64,000 nt of DNA from Vibrio inusitatus (GTDB lineage Bacteria; Pseudomonadota; Gammaproteobacteria; Enterobacterales; Vibrionaceae). The translations under genes were made by a program, and so were the position numbers. Below the pieces are notes generated by a model, which was not told the DNA's origin, did no database searches, and saw only the letters and a program-made list of their open reading frames with translations. Positions 55,869 through 64,000 of the stretch are shown piece by piece; position 1 is the first letter of the stretch, and every line of letters begins with the position of its first letter. The stretch lies in contig AP024879.1 of the NCBI GenBank assembly GCA_024346935.1, forward strand, positions 806,001 through 870,000, given 5' to 3'.

Positions 55869-58286
55869 TTAATAACTATTCGACAAATCATAGACGCGCA
55901 AACTCTCTAACATAAGTGCCTTGTCCTCTCCGAGGTAACGCACGCGTTTCATTTCTCCTGAAAGCAAAGTAAAGCTAGAGTCGGAGAATCGCCCCACTCC
56001 ATCATGTTCTAAATGCACAAAGAAAGCTGGTTTGTCTGATGTTAGCAAAATTGAATCTCCATCAACTTCAACCTGTATATTGGCACGCTGCAAGTTGAGA
56101 GATTTAAATTTAGGCTCCGTAAACCACGTGTTTTGATTAACGTCACTACCCGTAGCTTCTATCGTTACATGAAAAAAACTACTGTGCTCATCGAATTCCC
56201 ACTCCGCTTTCGGAAGTTGCCATGCGATAATATTTTGATCAGCTTTGAGCTCCATTGCGATAGGCCACTCACCGAGTATCTCACCATGCCAATCAACTCG
56301 CACAACACGTCCCGCTACTTGCCGATTCTCACGACTATTGTTGCTTAAATGTACAGTAATTGCGTCTTCAGTTTCCACGAATGGACAATACACTGGAGAA
56401 TAAAAACGCCTAGCGTGATAGTGCAGTTGCTTCCAACGTCCTGAGTACTCGATGCTAGACCAAGAACTCACCGGCCAATTGTCGTTCAGTTGCCAGAACA
56501 GCATTCCACGACAAATTGGGCTTTGTGCTCGCCAATACTCACACCCCGTTTTAATTGCAATTGCTTGCTGTACCTGACTCAGATACAACATTTGTTCAAA
56601 TCCTTTAGGAAAACGAAAATAACGAGTAAACATCTCGGTGATAATACTGTTGCCACTGTTGTTTTTCTGGTGACTTTCAAACGTCGGCGAAGTGACATTC
56701 CAATCATCCTCAGGCACAAAGGTTTTGACCTCAGCAAATGATGGCCATGATTGAAATCCAAATTCAGAACAAAACCGCGGTTTTATCCCTAAGTAAGCAT
56801 CAAACGAACCACCAGAGTGCCATACATCCCAGAAGTGCATATCTCCTCGATTATCTTCATGCCAAGCATCACCAAAATCTAATCCGCCATTACAAGGGGA
56901 ACTGGGCCAGAAACATCGCGATGGATCCTCTTGCACTATGATGTCATTCAGTTTTCGATTCAATCGGTCATAATTGACCGCATATTTATCTCTATTATTT
57001 CTTGATTCGTCGTACCAATTTAATGCACCGATCACTTCGTTATCACCGCACCAAAGCGCAATGCAGGCATGATCTCGAAGCCGCTGTATCTGATCACGTA
57101 TCTCTGGCTCAACATCAGCGATAAACTCAGGTGTTGAAGGATACAACGAGCATGCAAACATCATATCCTGCCAGACTAGAAGACCGAGCTCATCGCATAA
57201 CTCATAAAAATAATCAGATTCGTACTGACCGCCACCCCATACTCGAATCATATTCATATTGGCATCAACGGCACTACGTAGAAGCGTTTCATAGCGCTTA
57301 GCCGTCTGTTTAGACGGCATTGCATCCACAGGGATCCAGTTAGCCCCTTTTGACATAATAGGGAATCCATTTACCCTAAATTCCATCGCTGAGCCAATGT
57401 TATCCGTTTCATTGTTTAGCTCTAAGCGACGTAGTCCAATTCTCTTACAGATCTCTTGTTCATCTGTGCTCACGCGAAGTTGATAAAGAGGTTGATCTCC
57501 ATAACCTACAGGCCACCAAAGGTTTGGGGATTCTTCATAAAACCGAGCCGTTGTTATCCCGTCTGCCGAAGACAGCAAGTTCATATTTTGAGAACCAAAG
57601 TTAACCTCAATGGGTACCCCTGCTACCGACTGATGAACAACTGTGACCAATACTTCAACACCACCATTTGGTAGCCAGTTTTGTTCCGTTTTAACTTGCT
57701 CTAGACGAATTTGTTTAACTTGCTGAATCTGTATCGAGTCATAAATACCGGATACCACTAAGCAGATGCCCCAGTCCCAGCCAGAATGACACTGGGTTTT
57801 TCGAATGAGATTCATATGTGGTAGTTGGTTGTTTGCACCCATAGAGGAAGGTATGGGGAATGGAAGCTGTTGTGCTCTGCGTTTGGCCTCAATATCAACC
57901 CTAGCAAAGTGAACTTGTATCCGATTGTCTCCTTCCCTTAAAAACCGCTTCAAATCAATTCGGTGAACTCGGAACATGTTGCTACAAGTAAAAACGGAGT
58001 TACCATTAATTGAAATCGTCGCTAAGGTATCGACTCTACTCAAATGCAAATCTAAGAACTGGCAAGCTAGTTGCTCTGCAGAAATTTCAAAAGTACGCTC
58101 AATAATCCATTCACTCTGTGCCACCCACTGCACATCCTTTTCATTTACCCCGTGGTAAGGATCCTCGATAACTTCTGCATTCATCAACGCATGATAATTA
58201 TCTCCAGGTAAAGTGATTGGAACTGAAATTTCTGGGTGTTGGGGAGAGGTAAGAGACCAAGCTCCATCTAAGCAAATCGTCGACAT
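55869..58286 (-). CDS. Glycoside hydrolase family 2 beta-mannosidase
   Basis: The 805-residue enzyme would release mannose from non-reducing ends of beta-mannosides. The N-terminal sugar-binding and Ig-like domains of GH2 are followed by a TIM barrel with VWGGGQYESDYFYELCDELG. The acid/base is Glu417 (LWCGDNEVIG) and the nucleophile Glu508 (CSEFGFQSWPS), 91 residues apart as expected. No Sec signal is seen, so it is probably cytoplasmic and acts on imported oligosaccharides. GAGG precedes the ATG. A CRP-like site lies about 100 bp upstream. No mannan-uptake genes are adjacent. Confidence 0.92.
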   Translation of the reverse strand: MSTICLDGAWSLTSPQHPEISVPITLPGDNYHALMNAEVIEDPYHGVNEKDVQWVAQSEWIIERTFEISAEQLACQFLDLHLSRVDTLATISINGNSVFTCSNMFRVHRIDLKRFLREGDNRIQVHFARVDIEAKRRAQQLPFPIPSSMGANNQLPHMNLIRKTQCHSGWDWGICLVVSGIYDSIQIQQVKQIRLEQVKTEQNWLPNGGVEVLVTVVHQSVAGVPIEVNFGSQNMNLLSSADGITTARFYEESPNLWWPVGYGDQPLYQLRVSTDEQEICKRIGLRRLELNNETDNIGSAMEFRVNGFPIMSKGANWIPVDAMPSKQTAKRYETLLRSAVDANMNMIRVWGGGQYESDYFYELCDELGLLVWQDMMFACSLYPSTPEFIADVEPEIRDQIQRLRDHACIALWCGDNEVIGALNWYDESRNNRDKYAVNYDRLNRKLNDIIVQEDPSRCFWPSSPCNGGLDFGDAWHEDNRGDMHFWDVWHSGGSFDAYLGIKPRFCSEFGFQSWPSFAEVKTFVPEDDWNVTSPTFESHQKNNSGNSIITEMFTRYFRFPKGFEQMLYLSQVQQAIAIKTGCEYWRAQSPICRGMLFWQLNDNWPVSSWSSIEYSGRWKQLHYHARRFYSPVYCPFVETEDAITVHLSNNSRENRQVAGRVVRVDWHGEILGEWPIAMELKADQNIIAWQLPKAEWEFDEHSSFFHVTIEATGSDVNQNTWFTEPKFKSLNLQRANIQVEVDGDSILLTSDKPAFFVHLEHDGVGRFSDSSFTLLSGEMKRVRYLGEDKALMLESLRVYDLSNSY

Positions 58287-58383
58287 TCAAGGTCCTCAGG
58301 ACTGTATTGGAATCAAAGGCTGAACGAAGTCTATCGCGTTTATTTCCTTGAAGATGTTGTTTTTGTGAAAGAAAACATGATGT

Positions 58384-58399
58384 TGTGAAGCGTACCACG
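58384..58399. promoter_or_regulatory. CRP-like site upstream of the beta-mannosidase gene
   Basis: TGTGA-AGCGTA-CCACG matches the left half of the CRP consensus TGTGAN6TCACA fully and three of five bases of the right half, with the correct spacing. It lies about 100 bp before the start of a sugar-degrading enzyme gene. Confidence 0.35.
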
Positions 58400-58457
58400 T
58401 TTACTTTACACATAAAGATTGAAAGTATTCAGCACGTAATATGTGAGGAATGGTTAT

Positions 58458-58482
58458 AAAAAACGTCCTATTAAGGACGTTT
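58458..58482 (-). terminator. Terminator downstream of the NhaC operon
   Basis: AAACGTCCT-ATTA-AGGACGTTT is a perfect 9-bp stem followed on the minus strand by six T. It lies downstream of the small frame at 58541-58666, which supports transcription through that frame. Confidence 0.85.
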
Positions 58483-58540
58483 ATTTGTGCACAAAATTCA
58501 AAGGATCCGACGGTAGGTAAGCTTAATTTCATCGAAGTGG

Positions 58541-58666
58541 TTAGAACGACAATACACCAATCATAAAGTCAAAGAATTCAATCATGTACTCAGTGAAGAA
58601 CGTGCCTACAAGAACAAATGTGCTCGTTACTATCAATGTTTTTTCTAAGACTGTTAATTGGAACAT
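58541..58666 (-). CDS. Possible 41-residue membrane protein downstream of nhaC
   Basis: GGAG lies five bases before an ATG that opens MFQLTVLEKTLIVTSTFVLV followed by GTFFTEYMIEFFDFMIGVLS. A single hydrophobic helix occupies most of the peptide. The frame is open further upstream to 58825, but that part has poor ribosome sites and no membrane-protein character, so the short version is preferred. It sits between the antiporter gene and a good terminator, so it should be on the same transcript. An accessory or unrelated small membrane protein is possible. Confidence 0.45.
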   Translation of the reverse strand: MFQLTVLEKTLIVTSTFVLVGTFFTEYMIEFFDFMIGVLSF

Positions 58667-58838
58667 TTCTTCTCCATCATCTGAATTCGCCAAGAGCCAA
58701 TTTATTAACATGACTCTCATTGCGCAATTATAAAATATTATGGTTTGCTTAGCCCAAAATATGGTTGCTAAATTGCTAGCGTATTGTTTGCAAGCTTTAG
58801 AATCAAAGCTTGCCCGTCGGTTCATCGTCTATTTTAGC

Positions 58839-60155
58839 CTAACGCTTACCGAAGATAATGGTCAACGCTGCTGCAATTGCCAAGAAGAAACAATAATATG
58901 AATTAGCCACTACCGCCAATGGTGACAAACCAAAGATAGACCCTAATAATAAAATTTGAGCACCGTAAGGCAACACGCCCTGGATAACACAAGAGTAAAT
59001 GTCCAATAAGCTAGCACTTCGTTTTGCTGGTACCTTATTCTCTTCTGCAAGTTCTTTCGCAACCCCACCCGCTACGATAATAGATACCGTATTATTCGCA
59101 GTACAAAGGTTGGTTAAACTAACCACCGAGGCAATTCCCATTTCCGCCCCGCGCTGGCTATTTTTGTGACCACGAATCATTCGACTTACTCGTTGAGTAA
59201 TATACGCTAAGCCACCTTGCTCCTTCATGAGCGCACTGATCCCACCAATAAGCATCGACAACAGGAATATCTCCTGCATATTGCCAAAGCCAGTATAGAT
59301 ATCATTTGCAAAACCACTCACGCTATATTCAGACACCGACACAAAACCAATAGCTCCTGCGAGCACTATACCCAAACTCAATACCACGAACACATTCACC
59401 CCCGATACCGCCAATACCAAGATTGTGAGATAAGGGATCACCTTGATCCAGTCTACAGCTTCAACACTCGGCACTTGTGATGCCTTACTATTGAACCCAA
59501 ACAGCACGATTGCAAATAGTGCTGCAGGCAAAGCAATACGGATGTTTTCTTTGAATTTATCGCGCATCTGACAGCCTTGAGAACGAGTAGCTGCAATTGT
59601 GGTATCAGAAATAATCGAAAGATTGTCGCCGAACATAGCACCGCTGAGTACTACACCCGCAGTTAATGCGACATCCATATCTGCGGCATTAGCAATACCG
59701 AGAGCCACAGGTGCTACAGCCGCTATGGTCCCCATAGAAGTTCCCATCGAGGTTGCGATAAAGGCAGAGATAATAAATATACCAGGCAAAATAAGAGCCG
59801 TTGGGATCATAGTTAAGCCCAAATTTACGGTCGCTTCTACGCCACCAGTGGCGCTTGCTACAGCGGCAAAAGCTCCAGCAAGTAAGTAAATAATACACAT
59901 GGCTATGATGTCAGTATGCCCAACGCCTCGCAGGAACTGTTCGATAGCTGCGTTAAGCTTATCCTTGCTTAACACAATACCCAATACAACTGCAGGTAGA
60001 GCCGCTACCGGTGCTGGCAACTGATAAAACGCCATCTCCACTTCTTGCAGTGTCATGTAGACACCCGTACCAATGAAAAGTGCGAGGAATAAAAAGAGCG
60101 GTAATAGCGCCTTAAAAGAAGGCGATACAGACGAAGAATTAGTAGCGTAAGACAT
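58839..60155 (-). CDS. NhaC-family Na+/H+ antiporter
   Basis: The inner-membrane protein has about 438 residues from the ATG at 60155 (MSYATNSSSVSPSF), with some 10-12 hydrophobic helices. Family blocks are 'AFIATSMGTSMGTIAAVAPV', 'SGAMFGDNLSIISDTTIAAT' and 'NLCTANNTVSIIVAGGVAKE'. These secondary transporters exchange Na+ (or organic ions) for H+; the exact substrate cannot be told. An upstream in-frame ATG at 60200 adds 15 residues and is less likely. The 106-bp repeat array lies just upstream. Confidence 0.87.
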   Translation of the reverse strand: MSYATNSSSVSPSFKALLPLFLFLALFIGTGVYMTLQEVEMAFYQLPAPVAALPAVVLGIVLSKDKLNAAIEQFLRGVGHTDIIAMCIIYLLAGAFAAVASATGGVEATVNLGLTMIPTALILPGIFIISAFIATSMGTSMGTIAAVAPVALGIANAADMDVALTAGVVLSGAMFGDNLSIISDTTIAATRSQGCQMRDKFKENIRIALPAALFAIVLFGFNSKASQVPSVEAVDWIKVIPYLTILVLAVSGVNVFVVLSLGIVLAGAIGFVSVSEYSVSGFANDIYTGFGNMQEIFLLSMLIGGISALMKEQGGLAYITQRVSRMIRGHKNSQRGAEMGIASVVSLTNLCTANNTVSIIVAGGVAKELAEENKVPAKRSASLLDIYSCVIQGVLPYGAQILLLGSIFGLSPLAVVANSYYCFFLAIAAALTIIFGKR

Positions 60156-60272
60156 GTTACCAAGATCACAAAAACAAAAGAGCGCGTAGACTAGTGCCAT
60201 ACCTACTCAATGTCAACGTCTAGACGTCTAAACATCCAAGCTCATCTATTGAACACCACTAACAACAATGCC

Positions 60273-60655
60273 AATCAACATCCAACAACAACGTCACGCC
60301 CGAAGTCTTTTATCGGGCATCTAAGAGACCTCAGAAATTTGAAAAGTGCAGATAACAGTGCAAACATAGATAGAACCCAATCAACACCCAACAACAGCGT
60401 CATGCCCGAAGTCTTTTATCGGGCATCTAAGAGACCTCAGAGATTTGAAAACTACAGATAACAGTGCAAACATAGATAGAACTCAATCAACACTCAACAA
60501 CAGCGTCATGCCCGAAGTCTTTCATCGGGCATCTAAGAGACCACAGAGATTTGAAAAGTGCAGATAACAGTGCAAACATAGATAGAACTCAATCAACACT
60601 CAACACTCAACACTCAACAACAGCGTCATGCCCGAAGTCTTTTATCGGGCATCTA
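60273..60655. repeat. 106-bp tandem repeat array with REP-like hairpins
   Basis: Three full units and a fourth partial one have a period of 106 bp. Each begins with CGTCATGCCCGA-AGTCTTTTA-TCGGGCATCTA, an 8-bp palindromic stem with a 9-nt loop; stems are at 60296-60320, 60402-60426, 60508-60532 and 60628-60652. The first copy has a C in CGTCACGCC, and the third has TTTCATC in the loop. Before the last copy the 7-bp motif CAACACT is repeated, adding 14 bp. The stem resembles common Vibrio intergenic REP-type repeats. It lies between two minus-strand genes. Confidence 0.9.
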
Positions 60656-60745
60656 GTTTGCAGCAGGACAATGAAAGTCAAAGAGGTATCAATGGGCAGG
60701 TGATCAGCTTCCAAAGTGACGTTGTTCTGTTGGATACTTCGAAAC

Positions 60746-61729
60746 TCAGAACATCACAACTACCTTACCTACCGTTCTCTGCTCTCTGATTTTTGTTAAT
60801 GCATCACCTGCTTCGTCTAGAGAAATAATCTGAAGCTGAGGAATTGTAATTTCACCCTGCTCTAAAAGCAGATTAAATGCATTTCCCGCACTTACAATAG
60901 CATTGCGACCTCGACGATGATTAACATGACCAGAGCCTAAACTGAGTTGATGAAAGCTCAATCCCCGTAAAAAAGCGTTGTCGTAAGCTTCAGGACGAAC
61001 AACCTGCACAAGTTCGACCATTTGACCTTGATAGCCTAATACGTCACTGCACAAAATATCATTATCTCCACCTACACAATCAAGCGCGACCTCTACCCCT
61101 TGACCTTGCATTATTTCATTTACCTTAGCGACAACATCCAATTCAAGGTAATCAATACAATGTGTGGCACCTAACGCTTCGACAAATGCGTGATTCTTAG
61201 CGGAACAAGTCGTAATAATCGTTGGCACTTTGTAATGTTTCGCCAATTGGATCGCAAAGCTACCCACACCACCCGACCCACCAGCAATAAAAATAGAGTC
61301 TCGTTTAGCAATATCCAGCTTGTCTACCAAGGCACACCATGCTGTCCAACCTGCACAAGGTGTCGCAGCTGCAACAGCAGAGTCAGTATCTGGGTGTTCA
61401 ATTAGAGTGCGGGAATCTTGCACTGCGTATTCGGCAAATCCGCCTTGAGTACGGCGCATGTTACCGTGATACAACACCCTGTCACCGACGCTCCACTCGA
61501 TGACTTTATCTCCGACTTCAATTATCTCTCCCGCTACATCTAGGCCACCCACAAAATTATCGTCCATGCTCTCTACCATCGCTTTCCAACGATGCACCTT
61601 GGCATCCACAGGATTAAGAGCAACCGCATCGACCTTTACCACAACATCCCAACCAGTCTCTATCTGAGGCATAGACAATTGCTTGACGATGAATTGATCA
61701 CTACTGGCATTGTATGTGAGTGCTTTCAT
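60746..61729 (-). CDS. Medium-chain dehydrogenase/reductase, quinone-oxidoreductase-like
   Basis: The 327-residue NAD(P)H-dependent oxidoreductase has the cofactor motif IAGGSGGVGSFAIQLAKHY near 147-165, a GroES-like N-terminal domain ('VDAVALNPVDAKVHRW') and 'VGDRVLYHGNM'. The catalytic zinc ligands and structural-zinc Cys cluster of true alcohol dehydrogenases are not evident, which points to the quinone-oxidoreductase branch. AAGGA lies seven bases before the ATG. It is divergent from the LysR-type gene, which probably regulates it. Confidence 0.87.
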   Translation of the reverse strand: MKALTYNASSDQFIVKQLSMPQIETGWDVVVKVDAVALNPVDAKVHRWKAMVESMDDNFVGGLDVAGEIIEVGDKVIEWSVGDRVLYHGNMRRTQGGFAEYAVQDSRTLIEHPDTDSAVAAATPCAGWTAWCALVDKLDIAKRDSIFIAGGSGGVGSFAIQLAKHYKVPTIITTCSAKNHAFVEALGATHCIDYLELDVVAKVNEIMQGQGVEVALDCVGGDNDILCSDVLGYQGQMVELVQVVRPEAYDNAFLRGLSFHQLSLGSGHVNHRRGRNAIVSAGNAFNLLLEQGEITIPQLQIISLDEAGDALTKIREQRTVGKVVVMF

Positions 61730-61816
61730 TCAAAATTCCTTTTAATTTTCCTACCTAACCTTAAGTTTAACTTGCATTAACTGCATGTAAAATTATGATT
61801 TATAAATAACTCTATA

Positions 61817-62737
61817 ATGAATACTTATAAAAATATGTTGAACCCTACATGGCTTAAAACCTTTAAAACCTTAGTCGAAGTCAATCATTTCACTCGCACG
61901 GCTGAAGCCCTTTTCATGACTCAGCCAGGGGTTACTCAACATATCCAAAAATTAGAACAAGCCTGTCATACGCCTCTGCTGATTAAAAAAGGGAAAAGCT
62001 TTGAGCTGACAGAGCAAGGTCATATCGTTTATCGATACGCTTGTGACCTAATCGAGCAACAACAAAACCTGCTCAATACACTACAAACGGATGACCCCTA
62101 TACCGGAAGCATAAAATTAGCTTGCTCCGGAGCACTCGCGCAATGGCTATTTCCTAAATTTATTGCGTTGCAATCACTGCATCAAAACCTAAAGGTGAAA
62201 TTTGAAGCCGCTCCTAACAAGCGCATTTGTGAGTATGTTCAACAAGGTCATTCATTGTTTGGTCTCGTTACACAAGTTCCCAATCAAGCCGAATTTGAAG
62301 TCACTAAAATCGGCACTGAATCCTTATGCTTGGTATTGCCAAAAAAGCAGTCAAAGATTGACCTCAACAGTGAGGCTCTAAAAGATCTCGGATTGGTGGA
62401 TCACCCAGATGGGCAGCAATATCTTGCCAAGTATCTTGAGGAGTGTGGCAATGAGGAACTGATTAATATTTCTATTCGAGAGCTAAAACGCATTACCTAC
62501 ATTAATCAGTTGAGCCAGATTTTATACCCCGTATCACAAGGTATCGGCTTTACCGTATTGCCTTTAAGTGCCGTTCTTTCTTCCCCTTTTTATCCAGACC
62601 TCTACATTCACGAACCTAATATCAATGTGGAAGATGACCTGTATCTGATATCAAAGAAAGATCGACCACTTCCTAGCCGATATCATCAATTCATAGCCCT
62701 GATTCAAGACTCTATCAACACATCAAAATCCACCTAA
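61817..62737 (+). CDS. LysR-family transcriptional regulator
   Basis: The 306-residue protein has an N-terminal winged helix ('WLKTFKTLVEVNHFTRTAEA', 'LFMTQPGVTQHIQKLEQ') and a LysR substrate-binding domain from about residue 90. It starts 87 bp from the divergent oxidoreductase gene, the usual layout for a regulator and its target. TTGCATTAACTGCA near 61772-61785 has two TGCA elements spaced 5 bp and could be part of its operator. A second ATG at 61835 is possible, and ribosome sites are weak. The effector is unknown. Confidence 0.9.
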   Translation: MNTYKNMLNPTWLKTFKTLVEVNHFTRTAEALFMTQPGVTQHIQKLEQACHTPLLIKKGKSFELTEQGHIVYRYACDLIEQQQNLLNTLQTDDPYTGSIKLACSGALAQWLFPKFIALQSLHQNLKVKFEAAPNKRICEYVQQGHSLFGLVTQVPNQAEFEVTKIGTESLCLVLPKKQSKIDLNSEALKDLGLVDHPDGQQYLAKYLEECGNEELINISIRELKRITYINQLSQILYPVSQGIGFTVLPLSAVLSSPFYPDLYIHEPNINVEDDLYLISKKDRPLPSRYHQFIALIQDSINTSKST

Positions 62738-62793
62738 GTAATATCTGAAATAAATTTTTATCATTACCAAACATAACACTTCCCACTTAATCT

Positions 62794-62809
62794 ATAAGAA
62801 GTTTCTTAT
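62794..62809. promoter_or_regulatory. Inverted repeat ATAAGAA-GT-TTCTTAT before the FadL-like gene
   Basis: The arms are perfect 7-bp complements around GT, ending 15 bp before the ATG of the FadL-family gene. It could be an operator or a hairpin in the leader that affects translation. Confidence 0.35.
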
Positions 62810-62824
62810 TCTAGGGTTAGTGTT

Positions 62825-64000
62825 ATGTCGTTTGCTTCTTTTCGTTGCAGTCATGTCTCTATCGCAGTGAGCCTTGCTGTTGTCTCCTCTACCGTCAGTG
62901 CCAGCGGCATATTTTTGGCAGAGGCAAGCTACGCCAATATGGGTACCGGTGGTGCTGGTGATGGCGTTTATACGGGGAACGCAGCTGCGATATGGACGAA
63001 TCCAGCAACACTGAGCTTTATGGACAAAGAACGTCATACTATCAGTGCGACTGTGTTGAATTTAGATATGGAGTACACTGACGCGAACGGTGGGGTTGGT
63101 GCTGATTCAAACAAAACCATGCCTGTCGTCAGCTACTTTAGCAACCATCATATTAATGACCAATGGGCTTACGGTATTGCTTTTTCTACACGTGGTGGCG
63201 CGGCCCTAGACTATGGTTATGAGTGGGAAGGAGCAAACCAGTTAACCGATGTTGCTCTAGTGACTTACCAATTTAACCCATCGGTGGCATATCGAATTGA
63301 TGACAACGTCTCGATAGCTGTAGGACTTCAAGTTGATTACGCACTCATTAATGCGAACACCAATAATATAGAACTTGAAACTGAAGACAGTCTTGCATTT
63401 GGCTACAATCTAGGACTAATGTTTGATATCTCGGAACGAACTAAAGTAGGTATATCCTACCGTTCCCAGTTAGAGCACGAATTTTCTGGCACTTCTAATC
63501 TATACACGGATAATGACCAACTGCTTGCTACGGGACGATACGGTGCACCTCTAGTCACTCCTGCTACGGTAGACATTAGTGCAAGTTATAAAGTTAACAA
63601 TGATTTGACACTGATGACCTCAATTCAATGGCATGATTGGAGTAAGTGGCAAAAAACGCTCGTCGAGCTAGACTACCCAAATAGTGACCTTCCCTATCTC
63701 ATCAATAGAGAATTCGAGGACGTTTGGCACTTCGGTTTTGGTGGCGAGTATAAGTTACGTAACAATTGGGCACTAAAAGCCGGCTATTCTTACGAAACAT
63801 CTCCCTTGGATGATAAAGCTAACCAATCACCCGACCTACCCGTTGGTGAACAACATCGATACTCCTTAGGCGTTTCAAAAACCTGGGATAAAAACACACT
63901 AGATATCTACTACGAATTCGCCGATTTCGGTGACATGGATATCGCTCAATCTGGTTTAGCTAAAGACCTTAACGGACACTTTACCGGTAAGGTCCACTTT
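62825..64000 (+). CDS. FadL/OMPP1-family outer-membrane transport protein (C-terminus cut by window edge)
   Basis: About 392 residues are present before the window ends; family members run to about 400-450. The Sec signal (VSLAVVSSTVSAS) is followed by the family's N-terminal plug 'GIFLAEASYANMGTGGAGDG' and 'TGNAAAIWTNPATLSF'. Barrel strands include 'KVGISYRSQLEHEFSG', 'VDISASYKVNNDLTLMTSIQ', 'WHDWSKW' and 'NWALKAGYSYETSPLDD'. FadL-type channels take up long-chain fatty acids or aromatic hydrocarbons. AGGG lies upstream of the ATG. The inverted repeat at 62794-62809 is just before it. Confidence 0.9.
   Translation, partial: MSFASFRCSHVSIAVSLAVVSSTVSASGIFLAEASYANMGTGGAGDGVYTGNAAAIWTNPATLSFMDKERHTISATVLNLDMEYTDANGGVGADSNKTMPVVSYFSNHHINDQWAYGIAFSTRGGAALDYGYEWEGANQLTDVALVTYQFNPSVAYRIDDNVSIAVGLQVDYALINANTNNIELETEDSLAFGYNLGLMFDISERTKVGISYRSQLEHEFSGTSNLYTDNDQLLATGRYGAPLVTPATVDISASYKVNNDLTLMTSIQWHDWSKWQKTLVELDYPNSDLPYLINREFEDVWHFGFGGEYKLRNNWALKAGYSYETSPLDDKANQSPDLPVGEQHRYSLGVSKTWDKNTLDIYYEFADFGDMDIAQSGLAKDLNGHFTGKVHF

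Noticed and set aside
60273..60655. CRISPR or integron attC array
   Set aside because: The 106-bp units are contiguous without unique spacers, the hairpin lacks attC core sites, and no cas or integrase gene is near. The 83-codon frame at 60210-60461 only reads through the repeats.

Overview
The window looks like part of a marine Vibrio genome, most likely the secondary chromosome (inference). The AT-leaning base composition, nadE, pyrC, glpK and glgC among accessory genes, the PpiC and YfcZ-type proteins, and a very large adhesin built from repeats typical of vibrios all fit. No tRNA, rRNA, CRISPR array, intact insertion sequence or prophage was seen. Genes lie in short units, often convergent over shared hairpin terminators.

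1-5 kb holds a tripartite efflux pair (adaptor plus a permease cut by the window edge) and an outer-membrane barrel gene divergent from a LuxR-type regulator, with a perfect 16-bp palindrome between them. 6.2-15.2 kb is a signalling block, all on the minus strand: cytoplasmic NarL-type kinase, periplasmic ligand-binding protein, CHASE hybrid kinase with two receivers and an HPt, a receiver/HD-GYP/receiver protein whose HD dyad is degenerate, and a NarL-type response regulator. 15.7-17.1 kb contains two decayed genes, a cupredoxin and a DUF1566 protein.

17-33 kb is a housekeeping and metabolic stretch: ppiC, a TetR regulator with a 22-bp candidate operator, a YfcZ-like gene, an acyltransferase with a FadR-like box, an AraC-like protein, a NadD-like gene divergent from nadE, a MOSC protein, pyrC, glpK, glgC with a possible sigma-54 promoter, a PstS-like protein with a Pho-box-like site, a MaoC hydratase, and a Lon-like protease translationally close to a methyltransferase.

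33.2-52.4 kb is one reading frame of 6415 codons, a type I-secreted adhesin. It has an N-terminal retention module with a LapG-type Ala-Ala-Gly site, about 25 tandem T1SS-143 repeats of about 138 residues, a mixed Ig/cadherin-like stalk, four further 115-residue repeats, RTX nonapeptides and a C-terminal secretion signal. Its transporter and the LapD/LapG control genes are not in the window.

52.4-64 kb holds a 1.27-kb non-coding upstream region, two small hypothetical genes, a stand-alone CBM48 protein, a TSUP transporter next to a beta-mannosidase, an NhaC antiporter followed by a possible 41-residue membrane protein, a 106-bp tandem repeat array with REP-like hairpins, a quinone-oxidoreductase-like gene divergent from a LysR regulator, and a FadL-family porin cut by the right edge.
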